In this document: positions 48,708 to 57,617 of the stretch, in pieces
How positions within the stretch are numbered: position 1 is the stretch's first letter
Layout: each line of letters opens with the position of its first letter
Assembly (NCBI RefSeq): GCF_029319185.1
Contig: NZ_CP119754.1
Coordinates: 1,054,001 to 1,118,000 of the forward strand
From: Superficieibacter sp. HKU1
GTDB taxonomy: Bacteria; Pseudomonadota; Gammaproteobacteria; Enterobacterales; Enterobacteriaceae
Direction: 5' to 3'
DNA length: 64,000 bases
The notes under the pieces: generated by a model
Seen by the model: the letters and a program-made list of their open reading frames with translations, nothing else
What the model was told of the DNA's origin: nothing
The model's database searches: none
Made by a program: the position numbers and the translations under genes

Positions 48708-49599
48708 GAGAGGTGTCTCCATTTTTCTGCGCAGGGGTGATTCGGTAGTGGCTATCGATGCCGATAATACGATGCTCGCGGCGGGTCAGTTCGGGCAATA
48801 TGCTATTGTGCGCGGCCCTTAATGCCTGCTCCGGAGAGAGCAGATGTAGGATCTCTGGCAGTGATTCGGTCGTTAGCCAGGCTATTTCACCTTCACCGGT
48901 GGCGTCCAGCGAGTCCAGAATGGCATCAATCCCAGGCGCACCCGCTACCATATCTTGTAAGGTATCGTTTTCAGTTTTCCAATCGTATAGCCATGTCAGA
49001 TCCTGAGCTTGCATATCTTCATTCAGGGGCAATGGCTCCGCCCGGAGGCGTCTTTCCTGTTCGGGGGACAATAATGCTTGTTGATATTCCTGATAAAGCT
49101 GGAGTAGCGGGTTATCAGCTTCCTGGCCTGCGTAAGAGGGCGCGGTCTCGCGGACGGGGATAATATCAAACGGATTTTGTGGATTGATCTGCTGCTGTCT
49201 AAACCAGTCCAGATCCAGATATTCAGCAACAGATTCAGGCAACCGGGTTGGCAGAGACTCCTGCACATCGGGTGGTGATTTTTCACCGGCGCGGACAAGA
49301 CGCCAGGAAGACAGACCCCATTCAATCGTATCTCCATCATTCAGTCGCATACGGTGGTGAGGTTCCATCACTTGTTCATTGACGGCGCAACACAACTCAT
49401 CAGAGTGATTGACTATCCACCAGGCCTCTTCGTGGCGAAGAAGGCTGAGGGCGATATCATCTTGTTTATGCTGCTCAAAATCAGGGGTATAGGGAGCAGC
49501 GGTAGTAAAAATAATATGCGCTCCGGCAGGGTACTGTGTGTCATCAGCAATACCCTGCGCCTGGATTTTTTGCAGTATCCATGCTTTTTCTTGTTTCAT
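48694..49599 (-). CDS. T6SS-associated FHA-domain protein
   Basis: A 301-residue protein with an N-terminal FHA-like domain (about 20-105: AGAHIIFTTAAPYTP, NEQVMEPHHRMRLNDGDTIEWG), followed by a low-complexity acidic middle and a helical C-terminus. FHA proteins in T6SS loci bind phosphothreonine and may control assembly; no Thr kinase or phosphatase is in the window, so phospho-signalling is unproven here. It is the first gene of the leftward operon. Confidence 0.8.
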   Translation of the reverse strand: MKQEKAWILQKIQAQGIADDTQYPAGAHIIFTTAAPYTPDFEQHKQDDIALSLLRHEEAWWIVNHSDELCCAVNEQVMEPHHRMRLNDGDTIEWGLSSWRLVRAGEKSPPDVQESLPTRLPESVAEYLDLDWFRQQQINPQNPFDIIPVRETAPSYAGQEADNPLLQLYQEYQQALLSPEQERRLRAEPLPLNEDMQAQDLTWLYDWKTENDTLQDMVAGAPGIDAILDSLDATGEGEIAWLTTESLPEILHLLSPEQALRAAHNSILPELTRREHRIIGIDSHYRITPAQKNGDTSHEKN

Positions 49600-49976
49600 T
49601 ACGTTATTTAAATCTTTTTCTCATATGAATGCGATATTTATCAGTACTTAACAGATGCATTTTTTTAACCAAAAATGCGATTTAATTAGCGGCCAGGATA
49701 AGCTTGTGTCATGTATTTTGTGAATATATTAATGTTAATTCTTAGCTCGTGGTTATCATTTTTCAAACGTTACATTTCAAAAATAAATGACCCGATCTTT
49801 TATATCACTCATTATGCCTTTCAATAATATTAACCACCGCAATATACTATATTCTGTGATCTGCATCATTGTTTTGTCCCTATAATTTGATGATCCTGTA
49901 TGTGTATATTTTTTTATATGTTTATACAGATTTACATGTTGTTTTCTCATGGATTTTAAGTCATAAGGTGTGACGA
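49600..49976. promoter_or_regulatory. AT-rich divergent promoter region of the T6SS
   Basis: These 377 bases separate the leftward FHA-to-tssA operon from the rightward clpV operon and contain no supported gene. They are markedly AT-rich with long A and T runs, as expected for H-NS-silenced island promoters. Three GATC sites (near 49793, 49858 and 49888) could link expression to Dam methylation. TATAAT at 49881-49886 is a possible -10 box for clpV; its -35 is weak. AAGGTG lies just ahead of the clpV ATG. Confidence 0.5.
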
Positions 49977-52685
49977 ATGGACGCTCCTGTTTCACGTAAT
50001 GCGTTGTATGGAAAACTGGCTGAACCGTTATTTCGGTCTCTGGAATCTGCGACGGCGTTTTGCAAACTACGCTCTAATCCCTGGGTTGAACTGACCCACT
50101 GGCTACACCAGTTAACGCAGCAACCCGATAACGATATCCTCCATGTTCTTCGGCATTATCAGATACCTCTTTCTGATGTGGAAAAGGCGTTACTCCGGCA
50201 ACTGAATATGCTGCCCTCCGGAGCCAGCGCCATCAGCGATTTTTCCCACCATATCGATCTCAGTGTTGAAAAAGCCTGGATGCTGGCGAGTGTTCGCTAC
50301 GGCGACAACAAAATTCGCAGCGCCTGGTTGCTGTTGGCCTTGCTGACCACACCGGAGCTTCGCCGTGTGCTGGAAAGTATCTGTGAGCCTTTAATGGGGC
50401 TACCAGTTGACGAGCTGTTTGAAATTATTCCCTCGTTGATAGAAAAATCACCCGAAGCGCAGGAACGGCCTTATGACGGCTCTGGTTTTACGTCCTCTAT
50501 TCCCGGTGAAAGCAGTCAGGCGCTTTCTGTTGATGCGCAAGGCGGTAAATCCGCGCTGGCGAAATACTGTCAGGATATGACGGCGCAGGCACGTGACGGC
50601 AAAATTGACCCGGTGACTGGCCGTGAGCACGAAATCCGTACCATGATCGATATTTTGCTACGCCGTCGCCAGAATAATCCACTGCTGACGGGCGAAGCGG
50701 GTGTTGGGAAAACGGCAGTCGTTGAAGGCTTTGCCCTGGCTATTGCGCAGGGTGAAGTACCGCCTGCGTTACGGGAGATAAGGTTGCTGGCGCTGGATGT
50801 CGGCGCACTACTTGCCGGAGCCAGCATGAAAGGCGAATTTGAATCCCGCTTGAAAGGGTTGCTGGAGGAGGCCGGGCGTTCACCACAGCCAGTTATTCTG
50901 TTCGTTGATGAAGTCCATACTCTGGTGGGAGCTGGTGGCGCATCCGGTACGGGTGACGCGGCTAACCTTCTCAAACCTGCGCTGGCACGCGGTACCCTGA
51001 GAACCATTGGTGCCACAACCTGGAGCGAGTATAAGCGCCATATTGAGAAAGATCCGGCATTAACCCGACGCTTCCAGGTGTTGCAGATCGCCGAGCCTGA
51101 AGAGATCCCGGCAATGGAAATGGTACGGGGTTTGGTGGAAACGCTGGAAAAACACCATAACGTACTCATTCTGGACGAAGCAGTGCGTGCGGCGGTACAG
51201 CTTTCTCACCGCTACATTCCTGCCCGGCAGTTGCCCGACAAAGCCATCAGCCTGCTGGATACTGCCTGTGCCAGAGTGGCGCTGTCGCTACATACACCAC
51301 CCGCCAATGTACAGTACCTGCGTCAGCAGCTAAAAGCGGCTGACATGGAGCAAGTTCTACTGCGAAAGCAGGAAAAAATGGGGATTCGGGCTGATGAGCG
51401 GCGTGACGCGTTGGAGGCGCGGATCGCTTCGCTGAATACTCAACTGGTTGCAGCCGAATCGCGCTGGCTGGGAGAGTTGGAGCTGGTGCATACGTTACAG
51501 GAACGGCGCGTTACAGAGTCAGAAGTTGAGATCGATCCCGGGCAACAACGGCCTGCTAAAGAAACGAATGTTGAAAACAAAACCACCCTACAACAGGCTG
51601 AAACGGCGTTAAGAGCATGGCAGGGTGAAGAGCCGATGGTATTTCCGGAAGTCAGCGCAGCGGTGATCGCGGCGATTGTTGCCGACTGGACCGGCATCCC
51701 TGCCGGACGGATGGTGAAGGATGAGGCCAGCCAGGTGCTTGAACTGCCCACAAGGCTGGCGCAACGCGTCACCGGACAGGGCAGCGCACTGGCGCAGATT
51801 GGCGAACGTATCCAGACCGCCAGAGCGGGTCTTAGCGACCCGCGTAAGCCGATAGGCGTCTTTATGCTTGCCGGACCGTCCGGTGTTGGTAAAACCGAAA
51901 CTGCACTGGCGCTGGCTGAAGCTATCTACGGTGGCGAACAGAATCTGATCACCATCAATATGAGCGAGTTTCAGGAAGCCCATACCGTTTCCACGTTGAA
52001 AGGTGCGCCCCCCGGCTATGTAGGATATGGCGAAGGTGGTGTGCTGACGGAAGCAGTACGCCGCCATCCATGGAGCGTAGTACTCCTTGATGAGATCGAG
52101 AAAGCTCATCATGACGTTCACGAACTGTTCTATCAGGTGTTTGATAAGGGCGGAATGGAGGACGGCGAAGGTACTCATGTCGATTTTAAAAACACCACGC
52201 TATTGCTGACCACCAATGTGGGTTCCGACCTCATCAGCCAGCTTTGCGAAGATCCGGCATTAACGCCCGATGTTGCAGGGCTTAAAGAAGCGCTAATGCC
52301 GGAATTGCGCAAGCATTTCCCGGCGGCATTTCTGGGCCGTGTGACGGTGATCCCTTACCTGCCGCTGGATGAAACAGCGCGTGGCGTAATTGCCCGCCTG
52401 CATCTTGATCGGCTGGTCACGCGGATGCGTGAACAGCATGGCGTGACGCTGACGTATGGTGAGGAACTGGTCGCGCATATTGTGGCGTGCTGTCCAATGC
52501 ATGAAACGGGCGCCCGGCTGCTTATTGGCTATATCGAACAGCACATCTTGCCACAGCTGTCGCGCTACTGGTTGCAGGCCATGACGGAAAAAGCCGTTAT
52601 CAGGCAGATTGACATCGGCGTTAATGGTGATGAGCAGATTGTTTTTGAAACAAAATCTCCTGAGGAGATATGCCAAAAGAGTTAA
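49977..52685 (+). CDS. clpV: Type VI sheath-recycling ATPase ClpV (TssH)
   Basis: A 902-residue Clp/Hsp100 AAA+ ATPase that disassembles contracted TssB/C sheaths for reuse. It has an N-terminal Clp repeat domain (about 1-160). AAA1 has Walker A GEAGVGKTAV at about 239-248 and Walker B VILFVDEVHT. A coiled-coil middle domain lies around 440-540. AAA2 has GPSGVGKTETA at about 632-642 and VVLLDEIEKAH. It is the first gene of the rightward operon. Its last 16 bases overlap the start of the degraded cargo gene. Confidence 0.96.
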   Translation: MDAPVSRNALYGKLAEPLFRSLESATAFCKLRSNPWVELTHWLHQLTQQPDNDILHVLRHYQIPLSDVEKALLRQLNMLPSGASAISDFSHHIDLSVEKAWMLASVRYGDNKIRSAWLLLALLTTPELRRVLESICEPLMGLPVDELFEIIPSLIEKSPEAQERPYDGSGFTSSIPGESSQALSVDAQGGKSALAKYCQDMTAQARDGKIDPVTGREHEIRTMIDILLRRRQNNPLLTGEAGVGKTAVVEGFALAIAQGEVPPALREIRLLALDVGALLAGASMKGEFESRLKGLLEEAGRSPQPVILFVDEVHTLVGAGGASGTGDAANLLKPALARGTLRTIGATTWSEYKRHIEKDPALTRRFQVLQIAEPEEIPAMEMVRGLVETLEKHHNVLILDEAVRAAVQLSHRYIPARQLPDKAISLLDTACARVALSLHTPPANVQYLRQQLKAADMEQVLLRKQEKMGIRADERRDALEARIASLNTQLVAAESRWLGELELVHTLQERRVTESEVEIDPGQQRPAKETNVENKTTLQQAETALRAWQGEEPMVFPEVSAAVIAAIVADWTGIPAGRMVKDEASQVLELPTRLAQRVTGQGSALAQIGERIQTARAGLSDPRKPIGVFMLAGPSGVGKTETALALAEAIYGGEQNLITINMSEFQEAHTVSTLKGAPPGYVGYGEGGVLTEAVRRHPWSVVLLDEIEKAHHDVHELFYQVFDKGGMEDGEGTHVDFKNTTLLLTTNVGSDLISQLCEDPALTPDVAGLKEALMPELRKHFPAAFLGRVTVIPYLPLDETARGVIARLHLDRLVTRMREQHGVTLTYGEELVAHIVACCPMHETGARLLIGYIEQHILPQLSRYWLQAMTEKAVIRQIDIGVNGDEQIVFETKSPEEICQKS

Positions 52686-52989
52686 GTGGTGCGCAATGGG
52701 TTAGCTATTTTCCGGGAAGTTCGTTCACGAATGATTTACAGGGAACGTTCCGTTCATCGGTAAAAATTTTTTACAGGCGCTCAACACGGCCGGAGCGAGC
52801 GTTAGTGTTGCTGCAACGTATCGCCCTTCTGAACGAGCATACTGGTGCCGATGGTAAGAATATAGTTATCAACATGTTACCACGGACAGGGATGAATGCT
52901 CAGTTACATGCAGTGGGTAAAGGTTACGGCGTTATTAAGTTATCGGCGGAAATACAGATAAACCTCATTGGTCAATTGATGGGCATTGA
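52670..52989 (+). pseudogene. Wrecked M15-like peptidase (T6SS cargo) gene
   Basis: The frame starts MPKELSGAQWVSYFPGSS inside the clpV end. A one-base loss in the A/T run at 52760-52772 shifts it; the next frame then reads LQALNTAGASVSVAAT and YRPSERAY. The original frame resumes (DGKNIVINMLPRTGMNAQL, then HAVGKGYGVI), and a second shift near 52939 leads to GGNTDKPHWSIDGH and a stop. Together these match the two ends of a peptidoglycan-peptidase-like family found in T6SS loci. The central SxHxxGxAxD metal site expected of M15 enzymes is missing, so a deletion has occurred too. It is non-functional as read. Confidence 0.75.
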
Positions 52990-52991
52990 AC

Positions 52992-53281
52992 ATGACATTA
53001 CGTTACCCGGTGTTATTGGCACCCCTGTTAATGGTGTTCGCTTTCAGTGTCCGTGGAGAACCCCCTTTACCGCAGGATGTGCAGCATTTTCTGAGTAATG
53101 TAGAGATGTGCCAGCATCTGGCCGGGAATGGGATAGTTCTTTACCGGAAGAGGATAAAAAGGACATAGAAAAGGGCGTTAATGCATGGTGTCCTCCGGCG
53201 AAGAAAGCGCTTCCTGGGTTGCGGGAAAAGTACAAAGAAAACAAAGAGATTATAAAAAAGCTCTCTGAGTATGATTTTTAA
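52992..53281 (+). pseudogene. Frameshifted periplasmic immunity-like gene
   Basis: ATG 52992 opens a signal peptide (MTLRYPVLLAPLLMVFAF, likely cut near RGEP), then PLPQDVQHFLSNVEMCQHLAG. A one-base loss near 53123-53126 moves the rest into another frame: EWDSSLPEEDKKDIEKGVNA, then WCPPAKKALPGLREKYKENK and a stop at 53281. A spliced reading gives one coherent small exported protein with two cysteines. Placed directly after the M15-like gene, it looks like that effector's immunity gene, also dead. Confidence 0.7.
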
Positions 53282-53342
53282 ACTGTACCGTTGTACCGCT
53301 GTCCGGGCGGTCGTCGGTAGATTGATAAGGAAATGAAAGAGT

Positions 53343-53888
53343 ATGGCTATCAACAACAGCGCGCAAAAGTTCATCGCGCGCAACCGCGCACCGCGCGTGC
53401 AGATTGAATATGACGTGGAGATTTACGGTTCCGAGAAAAAAATCGAGTTGCCGTTCGTTATGGCGGTGCTGGCCGATCTGGCCGGTAAACCGCGTGAAGA
53501 ACTGCCACCAGTGACGGATCGTAAATTCCTCGATATTGATATTGATAATTTTAATGAGCGTATGAAGGCCATTGCACCGCGCGTGGCGTTCGCCGTACCG
53601 AATACGCTGACGGGCGAAGGCCAGTTGATGGTCGATATCACGCTGGAAAATATGGACGATTTTTCGCCTGCACAGATTGCCCGCAAGGTGGACGTCCTGA
53701 ACCAGTTACTGGAAGCCCGTACCCAACTGGCGAATCTGCAAACCTATATGGACGGTAAGGCCGGTGCGGAAAATCTGGTCAATAAACTGTTGCAGGATCC
53801 GACCCTGCTGAAAACGCTGGCGAATGCCCCGAAATCTGCCGCTACGCAGGAAGGTGTGTCAGTGGATGATGCTGAATCAGCGGAATAA
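53343..53888 (+). CDS. tssB: Type VI sheath small subunit TssB
   Basis: A 181-residue sheath protein (VipA/ImpB) that pairs with TssC to form the contractile tube. Family features: INNSAQKFIARNRAPRVQI, ELPFVMAVLADLAGKP and the RKFLDIDIDNFNERM stretch. It starts about 60 bases after the dead cargo pair, with GGAAATGAAAGAG upstream, and ends 23 bases before tssC. Confidence 0.97.
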   Translation: MAINNSAQKFIARNRAPRVQIEYDVEIYGSEKKIELPFVMAVLADLAGKPREELPPVTDRKFLDIDIDNFNERMKAIAPRVAFAVPNTLTGEGQLMVDITLENMDDFSPAQIARKVDVLNQLLEARTQLANLQTYMDGKAGAENLVNKLLQDPTLLKTLANAPKSAATQEGVSVDDAESAE

Positions 53889-53911
53889 TGACGAATTTTT
53901 AAGGAGTTTTC

Positions 53912-55420
53912 ATGGCAAACAGTAATATGCAGGCGACTGGCGTGGTTGCTCAGGATACCGCCTCCGCAAGCGGTGAATTTGATGCGCTACTGAATCAGGC
54001 TTTCCGGCCCAAAACGACACAGGCGGCTAAGGCCGTAGAAGTGGCGGTGCAGACACTGGCGCAGCAGGCGCTGGCAAATACCATCACCGTCAGCGATGAC
54101 GCCTATAAAAGCATCAGTGCCATTATTGCGCAGATCGACTTTAAACTGACGGAACAGATCAAACTGATCCTACAGCATCCAGACTGGCAGAAACTGGAGT
54201 CCTCCTGGCGCGGGATGGAGCACCTGGTTTACAACACCGAAACCGACGAAAAACTGAAGATCCGCTTCATGAACCTGTCGAAAGACGAGCTGCGACGCAA
54301 TATGAAGCGTTACAAAGGTATCGCCTGGGATCAAAGCCCGATGTTCAAAAAACTGTATGAAGCTGAATATGGTCAATTGGGTGGTGAACCTTACGGTTGT
54401 ATAGTCGCCGACTATTATTTTGACCATACGCCGCCAGATGTGGATCTGCTTGGTTCCATTGCCAAAGTTGCCGCATCGGCTCACGCACCGTTTATTGCCG
54501 GTGCCTCACCGTCTGTGCTGCAAATGGACTCCTGGCAGGAGCTGGCGAATCCCCGCGACCTGACGAAAATCGTTACCCAGAACCTGGAATATGCGCCATG
54601 GAACTCACTGCGTGCCAGCGAAGACTCCCGTTACATTGGCCTGACGATGCCGCGTTTTCTTGCCCGCCTGCCCTATGGCGCAAAAACCAACCCGGTGGAC
54701 GAGTTTGATTTTGAAGAGGATGCGGATGGTTCTGATCATACCAAATATGTCTGGAGCAACGCCGCTTACGCGATGGGCGTAAACATCAACCGTTCCTTCA
54801 AACACTACGGCTGGTGTACGTTGATCCGCGGTGTGGAATCAGGCGGTGCGGTGGAAAATCTGCCCTGCCATACCTTCCCGACCGATGACGGTGGCGTTGA
54901 TATGAAATGCCCGACCGAAATCGCCATCTCTGACCGCCGCGAGGCTGAACTGGCGAAAAACGGCTTTATCCCGTTAATTCACCGCAAAAACTCAGACTAT
55001 GCGGCATTTATTGGTGCGCAGTCACTGCAAAAACCACAGGAATACTACGATCCGGATGCGACGGCCAACGCCAACCTGTCCGCCCGTCTGCCTTACCTGT
55101 TTGCCTGTTCGCGCTTTGCTCACTTCCTGAAATGTATCGTACGCGACAAAATCGGCTCCTTTAAAGAGCGTGAGGACATGCAGCGCTGGTTGAATGAATG
55201 GATTATGAATTATGTCGATGCCGATCCGGTGAACTCTTCACAGGAAACTAAAGCCCGCCGTCCGTTGGCTGCCGCTGAAGTTGTGGTGGAAGAGGTAGAA
55301 GGTAATCCAGGTTATTACGACGCAAAATTCTTCCTGCGCCCGCATTTCCAGCTTGAGGGGCTGACGGGTTCACTGCGTCTGGTGACAAAGTTGCCGTCAG
55401 TGAAGCAGGGCAGTGCCTGA
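53912..55420 (+). CDS. tssC: Type VI sheath large subunit TssC
   Basis: A 502-residue sheath protein (VipB/ImpC). LESSWRGMEHLVYNTETDE, FKKLYEAEYGQLGGEPYG and the LPCHTFPTDDGGVDMKCPTE stretch are typical. It carries the ClpV-facing parts of the sheath with TssB. Ribosome site AAGGAG. The next gene downstream is cargo, not hcp. Confidence 0.97.
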   Translation: MANSNMQATGVVAQDTASASGEFDALLNQAFRPKTTQAAKAVEVAVQTLAQQALANTITVSDDAYKSISAIIAQIDFKLTEQIKLILQHPDWQKLESSWRGMEHLVYNTETDEKLKIRFMNLSKDELRRNMKRYKGIAWDQSPMFKKLYEAEYGQLGGEPYGCIVADYYFDHTPPDVDLLGSIAKVAASAHAPFIAGASPSVLQMDSWQELANPRDLTKIVTQNLEYAPWNSLRASEDSRYIGLTMPRFLARLPYGAKTNPVDEFDFEEDADGSDHTKYVWSNAAYAMGVNINRSFKHYGWCTLIRGVESGGAVENLPCHTFPTDDGGVDMKCPTEIAISDRREAELAKNGFIPLIHRKNSDYAAFIGAQSLQKPQEYYDPDATANANLSARLPYLFACSRFAHFLKCIVRDKIGSFKEREDMQRWLNEWIMNYVDADPVNSSQETKARRPLAAAEVVVEEVEGNPGYYDAKFFLRPHFQLEGLTGSLRLVTKLPSVKQGSA

Positions 55421-55475
55421 TGTATTTATTTTGTGAATGTCAACGAATGATGCCAGCGAATATACAGGGGCATAT

Positions 55476-55858
55476 ATGGCATATGTTTACAACTCAGTAG
55501 ATTTATTGCAATCGCAGCCTCTGGTGGGGGACGGTGAATGTGTAACTCTGGTCAGAAGATATGCCCATTTAGGGCCAACGGCAACCTGGCGTGCTGGGAA
55601 AAAAGTGTGGGGTGATAAATCTATTCCCAGAGGAACGGCAATCGCAACCTTTTTAATGGTCGGTGGCCTGAGCGTAGCACGGGCAACCATGCTGCATTTT
55701 ACCTGGATCAGGATGAGCACGGGATCTGGGTTATGGACCAATGGAGAACCCTGGTCAAAATTGAAAAGCATCAGATAAGACCAAAAGGGGGGCCAAACCC
55801 TAATGGTTCGTACCCCAGCGCCAGCAGCAATGCTGAGGCTTTTTTCGTTATTGAATAG
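55476..55858 (+). pseudogene. BPSL0067-family amidase-like effector, frameshifted
   Basis: From ATG 55476 (AGGGG upstream) the frame reads MAYVYNSVDLLQSQPLVGD with a probable catalytic Cys22 in GDGECVTLV. At the five-T run 55650-55654 one base is missing; the frame then switches and continues TGNHAAFYLDQDEHGIWVMD, then KGGPNPNGS and AEAFFVIE with a stop at 55858. The spliced protein would be about 127 residues with Cys and His in NlpC/P60-like positions, matching the BPSL0067 family I know from T6SS islands. As read, the protein loses its catalytic His. Apart from this shift nothing is damaged. Confidence 0.8.
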
Positions 55859-55868
55859 CGGGAGGGTG

Positions 55869-56309
55869 ATGCTGCGTTTTCTTTTTCCCCTATTTTCTGG
55901 CATCGCATTGTTTTATGTCCAGTGTGTTGGGGCATGGGAGGTGACCTGTCCCATATTTATTGAAACTGAGCCTTCTGTTGCTGTTCTCAAGTCACCTCAG
56001 GGACAATGGCGGGTTTCTCCCCGGCATGAACCACGCTTGTGGTTAACGCATGTTGATGTAACACAGGATAAACCTGAAAAATTCGGGGATCAGAAGCCTG
56101 AAATGGAAAAAGTAAGGGATAAAACGTGGTTGATATGGCAGATGGGGGATGCGACAGGAAAAGAAATCGACAGATATTGGTTTTCCTGTGTTTATAACGA
56201 TGGACAGGTTTGGTTATCTCAGTCCATACCAGTGTCATCTAAAATTTGTAAAACACGTTATTTTGATGAACCACCAAGGGAAAAGCCAGTGTCATTGACA
56301 TGTAATTGA
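55869..56309 (+). CDS. STY0300-like exported protein, putative immunity
   Basis: A 146-residue protein with a signal peptide (MLRFLFPLFSGIALFYVQCV, cut near GAWEV), four cysteines in the mature part (VTCP, FSCVY, KICK, LTCN) and no membrane segment after it. It resembles the STY0300 family named from the S. Typhi T6SS island. It starts 10 bases after the frame of the BPSL0067-like gene ends, so it is most likely that effector's periplasmic immunity protein. It is intact although its partner is broken. GGAGG lies three bases before the GTG/ATG pair; an upstream start at 55803 is inside the partner gene. Confidence 0.7.
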   Translation: MLRFLFPLFSGIALFYVQCVGAWEVTCPIFIETEPSVAVLKSPQGQWRVSPRHEPRLWLTHVDVTQDKPEKFGDQKPEMEKVRDKTWLIWQMGDATGKEIDRYWFSCVYNDGQVWLSQSIPVSSKICKTRYFDEPPREKPVSLTCN

Positions 56310-56528
56310 AAATGGAACGACCGATATTATTCATTTTTATTATTAATTTGTTAGGGTGTTTTTATTTAATAACTAAATGATTCATCGGTTAACACCGAGA
56401 AAACAGACAGCTTTCTGTTCTCCTGAAATAAAGGGGAAGGGGATTCTGTACGGCAACGATTTATTAACATGTATCTATGTAAGTAAATCAGACATTATTT
56501 TTTAGCAAAACTTAATAAGGATATGAAA

Positions 56529-57014
56529 ATGGCTTATGACATTTTTCTGAAAATTGACGGCATTGAAGGCGAGTCGATGGATGACAAGCACAAAAATGAA
56601 ATTGAGGTACTGAGCTGGCGCTGGAATATCCATCAGGAATCCACCATGCACGCCGGTAGCGGCCTCGGTTCCGGTAAGGTGTCCGTCACCAATCTTGACT
56701 TTGATCACTACATCGACCGTGCCAGCCCGAACCTGTTCAAGTACTGCGCCTCCGGCAAGCATATTCCTCAGGCGATCCTCGTGATGCGTAAAGCTGGCGG
56801 CAACCCGCTGGAGTACCTCAAATATACCTTCACCGACCTGATTGTCGCAGTGGTTTCCCCGAGTGGCAGCCACGATGGTGAAATCGCCTCCCGTGAAACG
56901 GTGGAGCTTTCTTTCAGCACCGTGAAACAGGAATACGTGGTACAGAACCAGCAAGGTGGCAGCGGCGGTACCATTACCGCAGGTTACGACTTCAAGGCCA
57001 ACAAAGAAATTTAA
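56529..57014 (+). CDS. hcp: Type VI tube protein Hcp (TssD)
   Basis: A 161-residue tube protein that stacks as hexamers, is expelled by sheath contraction, and carries small effectors in its lumen. The MAYDIFLKIDGIEGES start and the STVKQEYVVQNQQGGSGG tail are typical of the Salmonella/enteroaggregative E. coli Hcp group. ATG 56529 is preferred to 56523 because AAGGA is then about seven bases away. It is preceded by a 219-base AT-rich gap and followed by a terminator-like hairpin, suggesting its own expression level. Confidence 0.97.
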   Translation: MAYDIFLKIDGIEGESMDDKHKNEIEVLSWRWNIHQESTMHAGSGLGSGKVSVTNLDFDHYIDRASPNLFKYCASGKHIPQAILVMRKAGGNPLEYLKYTFTDLIVAVVSPSGSHDGEIASRETVELSFSTVKQEYVVQNQQGGSGGTITAGYDFKANKEI

Positions 57015-57025
57015 CGACCGTATCG

Positions 57026-57056
57026 CCGGCCAGACGACATGTCTGGTCGGTTTTAT
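57026..57056 (+). terminator. Terminator-like hairpin between hcp and tssJ
   Basis: CCGGCCAGAC (57026-57035) pairs with GTCTGGTCGG (57041-57050) with one G-U pair and a five-base loop, followed by TTTTATTT. It lies inside the operon, so partial termination would give more hcp than tssJKLM mRNA. Confidence 0.7.
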
Positions 57057-57080
57057 TTATTGATTTTTAAGGAATTTACA

Positions 57081-57614
57081 GTGAATAAATGGCGTAACCC
57101 CGGCGGGCGGTTATGTGCGGTAGCTATGCCTTTTGCTCTGATCCTGTTTTCCGGGTGCGGCAGCAACAACGCGCAACCTGATCCTGAAACGCAGCGACTC
57201 GACCTGAGCGTGAAAGCCTCCGATAAGGTAAACCCAGACAATCAGAAGAAGGCCGCGCCTGTAGAGATACGTGTTTATGAACTGAAAAATGATGCCGCTT
57301 TCATTGCTGCCGATTACTGGTCGCTCAATGACAATGACAAAGCTGTCCTCACCGACGATTTGCTGCACCGCGACAGCTTTATTTTGCGCCCGGGTGAGGA
57401 GAAAAAGCTGCGTCGTCCTCTTAATGCCCACACCACGGCAATAGGCGTGCTGGCCGGATACCGCAATCTGGGAAAATCCGTCTGGAGAGCCACTTATAAA
57501 ATTCCGGAAGCCCAGGAAAAAACCTGGTACAGCCGCATCACGCCAGGGAAAAAAATACAACTGGATGCGGAACTGGAACAAAGCGCCATAGTGATTACTG
57601 AAAGGGATAAATGA
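57081..57614 (+). CDS. tssJ: Type VI membrane-complex lipoprotein TssJ
   Basis: A 177-residue outer-membrane lipoprotein that anchors TssM. The lipobox is LFSGC (Cys about 24), and the transthyretin-like domain follows (VEIRVYELKNDAAFIAADYW). The start is GTG at 57081 with AAGGAA just upstream; a longer frame upstream reaches into the hcp terminator and is not supported. It ends three bases before tssK. Confidence 0.95.
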   Translation: MNKWRNPGGRLCAVAMPFALILFSGCGSNNAQPDPETQRLDLSVKASDKVNPDNQKKAAPVEIRVYELKNDAAFIAADYWSLNDNDKAVLTDDLLHRDSFILRPGEEKKLRRPLNAHTTAIGVLAGYRNLGKSVWRATYKIPEAQEKTWYSRITPGKKIQLDAELEQSAIVITERDK

Positions 57615-57617
57615 ATT

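Noticed and set aside
49777..49995. 72-codon minus-strand frame in the divergent T6SS promoter
   Set aside because: It overlaps the clpV start and has a composition typical of AT-rich noncoding DNA; no ribosome site decides a start.
52670..53098. 142-codon frame after clpV as an intact new gene
   Set aside because: Family-like sequence switches between frames along it, showing that the long frame is a product of frameshifts.
52670..56309. All cargo frameshifts as sequencing errors
   Set aside because: The rest of the window, including many homopolymers in core genes, is frame-perfect. The indels cluster only in cargo genes, and one gene also has a deletion. Raw reads would still be needed for the T run at 55650.
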